In this document: positions 39,086 through 39,156 of the stretch, piece by piece
How positions within the stretch are numbered: the stretch's first letter is position 1
How the letters are laid out: each line of letters starts with the position of its first letter
Assembly (NCBI GenBank): GCA_910579265.1
Contig: CAJTTE010000005.1
Span: 40,782 to 79,937 of the forward strand
DNA: 39,156 nucleotides
Origin: an uncultured Ruminiclostridium sp.
GTDB taxonomy: Bacteria; Bacillota; Clostridia; Oscillospirales; Ruminococcaceae
Direction of reading: 5' to 3'
Position numbers and translations under genes: made by a program
The notes under the pieces: generated by a model
Told to the model about the DNA's origin: nothing
What the model saw: the letters and a program-made list of their open reading frames with translations, nothing else
Database searches by the model: none

Positions 39086-39156
39086 TTTTAAGGCAACACC
39101 TCACAATGATTGCGTGTGAATTGCGCAGTCAGATATTTCGTCAGCTTGCATAAATT
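39086..39156. repeat. Family A repeat (MITE-like), copy A5, cut by the window end
   Basis: TTTTAAGGCAACACCTCACA, then GATTGCGTGTGAATTGCGCA and CAGATATTTCGTCAGCTTGC: the left 71 bases of A1/A2 with only a few changes. It starts 29 bases after the CE2-like gene stop. Confidence 0.85.

Noticed and set aside
1..39156. CRISPR arrays, tRNA or rRNA genes
   Set aside because: No regularly spaced direct repeats, no cloverleaf with CCA-like end and no rRNA sequence seen; the dispersed repeats are inverted-ended and irregularly spaced.

Overview
The window looks like the chromosome of an AT-rich, strictly anaerobic, spore-forming (or recently spore-forming) member of the Clostridia, most like a gut or rumen Oscillospiraceae/Ruminococcaceae. 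The evidence is a SpoIIP engulfment hydrolase, a SpoVB-type flippase, a CdaA/CdaR c-di-AMP pair, a clostridial reverse rubrerythrin, strong AGGAGG ribosome sites, consensus sigma-A promoters (TTGACA/17/TATAAT) and several glycan-active enzymes (GH59-like, CE2-like, SGNH). I see no rRNA, tRNA, CRISPR array, prophage or plasmid functions.

Layout. 1-4.7 kb: an IS200-derived non-autonomous element, then minus-strand genes for a DUF3795 Cys-rich protein, a VOC protein, and a galE operon in which GalE is followed by two M14 (AstE/AspA-like) proteins. 4.8-9.3 kb: two repeat elements, reverse rubrerythrin, and a secreted LRR/Cys-pair surface protein whose leader contains a MITE. 10-18.1 kb: spoIIP, cdaA-cdaR, a SpoVB/MurJ-type flippase, and an ABC-F ATPase with a degenerate second half. 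18.4-20.1 kb: a small unfamiliar module, made of a membrane protein built from three copies of a two-helix unit and a secreted papain/NlpC-like protein whose ATG is out of frame by one base. 21-29 kb: a MATE exporter; a GH59-like glycosidase, nucleotidyltransferase and FAD reductase operon; an MBL-fold and GNAT pair. 29.6-34.7 kb: divergent HxlR regulator and nitroreductase, a copper ATPase with CopZ fused to its C-terminus, a DUF2871 protein and an orphan Tdi1-like immunity protein. 34.7-39.1 kb: decayed IS200 copies and two SGNH esterases.

The non-coding space is unusually full of short dispersed repeats. I separate four families with terminal inverted repeats, here named A (TTTTAAGGCAACACC ends, about 185 bp), B (GCGTGTTCACATAAAA ends, about 157 bp), C (CTGTCCNCATAGGAATT ends, about 150 bp) and D (GGCGTATCTGAAAAG ends, 155-185 bp), plus solo IS200/IS605 ends. 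Most intergenic gaps over 300 bp hold at least one. Several sit where they could affect expression: in the leader of the LRR protein gene, against the cdaA promoter, and at the stop codon of the HxlR gene.

Best candidates for something new are the three-repeat membrane protein with its secreted cysteine-hydrolase-like partner (18.5-20.0 kb), the overlapping active/inactive M14 pair downstream of galE, and the CopA-CopZ fusion that keeps a ribosome site for free CopZ. Every functional call is made by eye from motifs; no database search was run.
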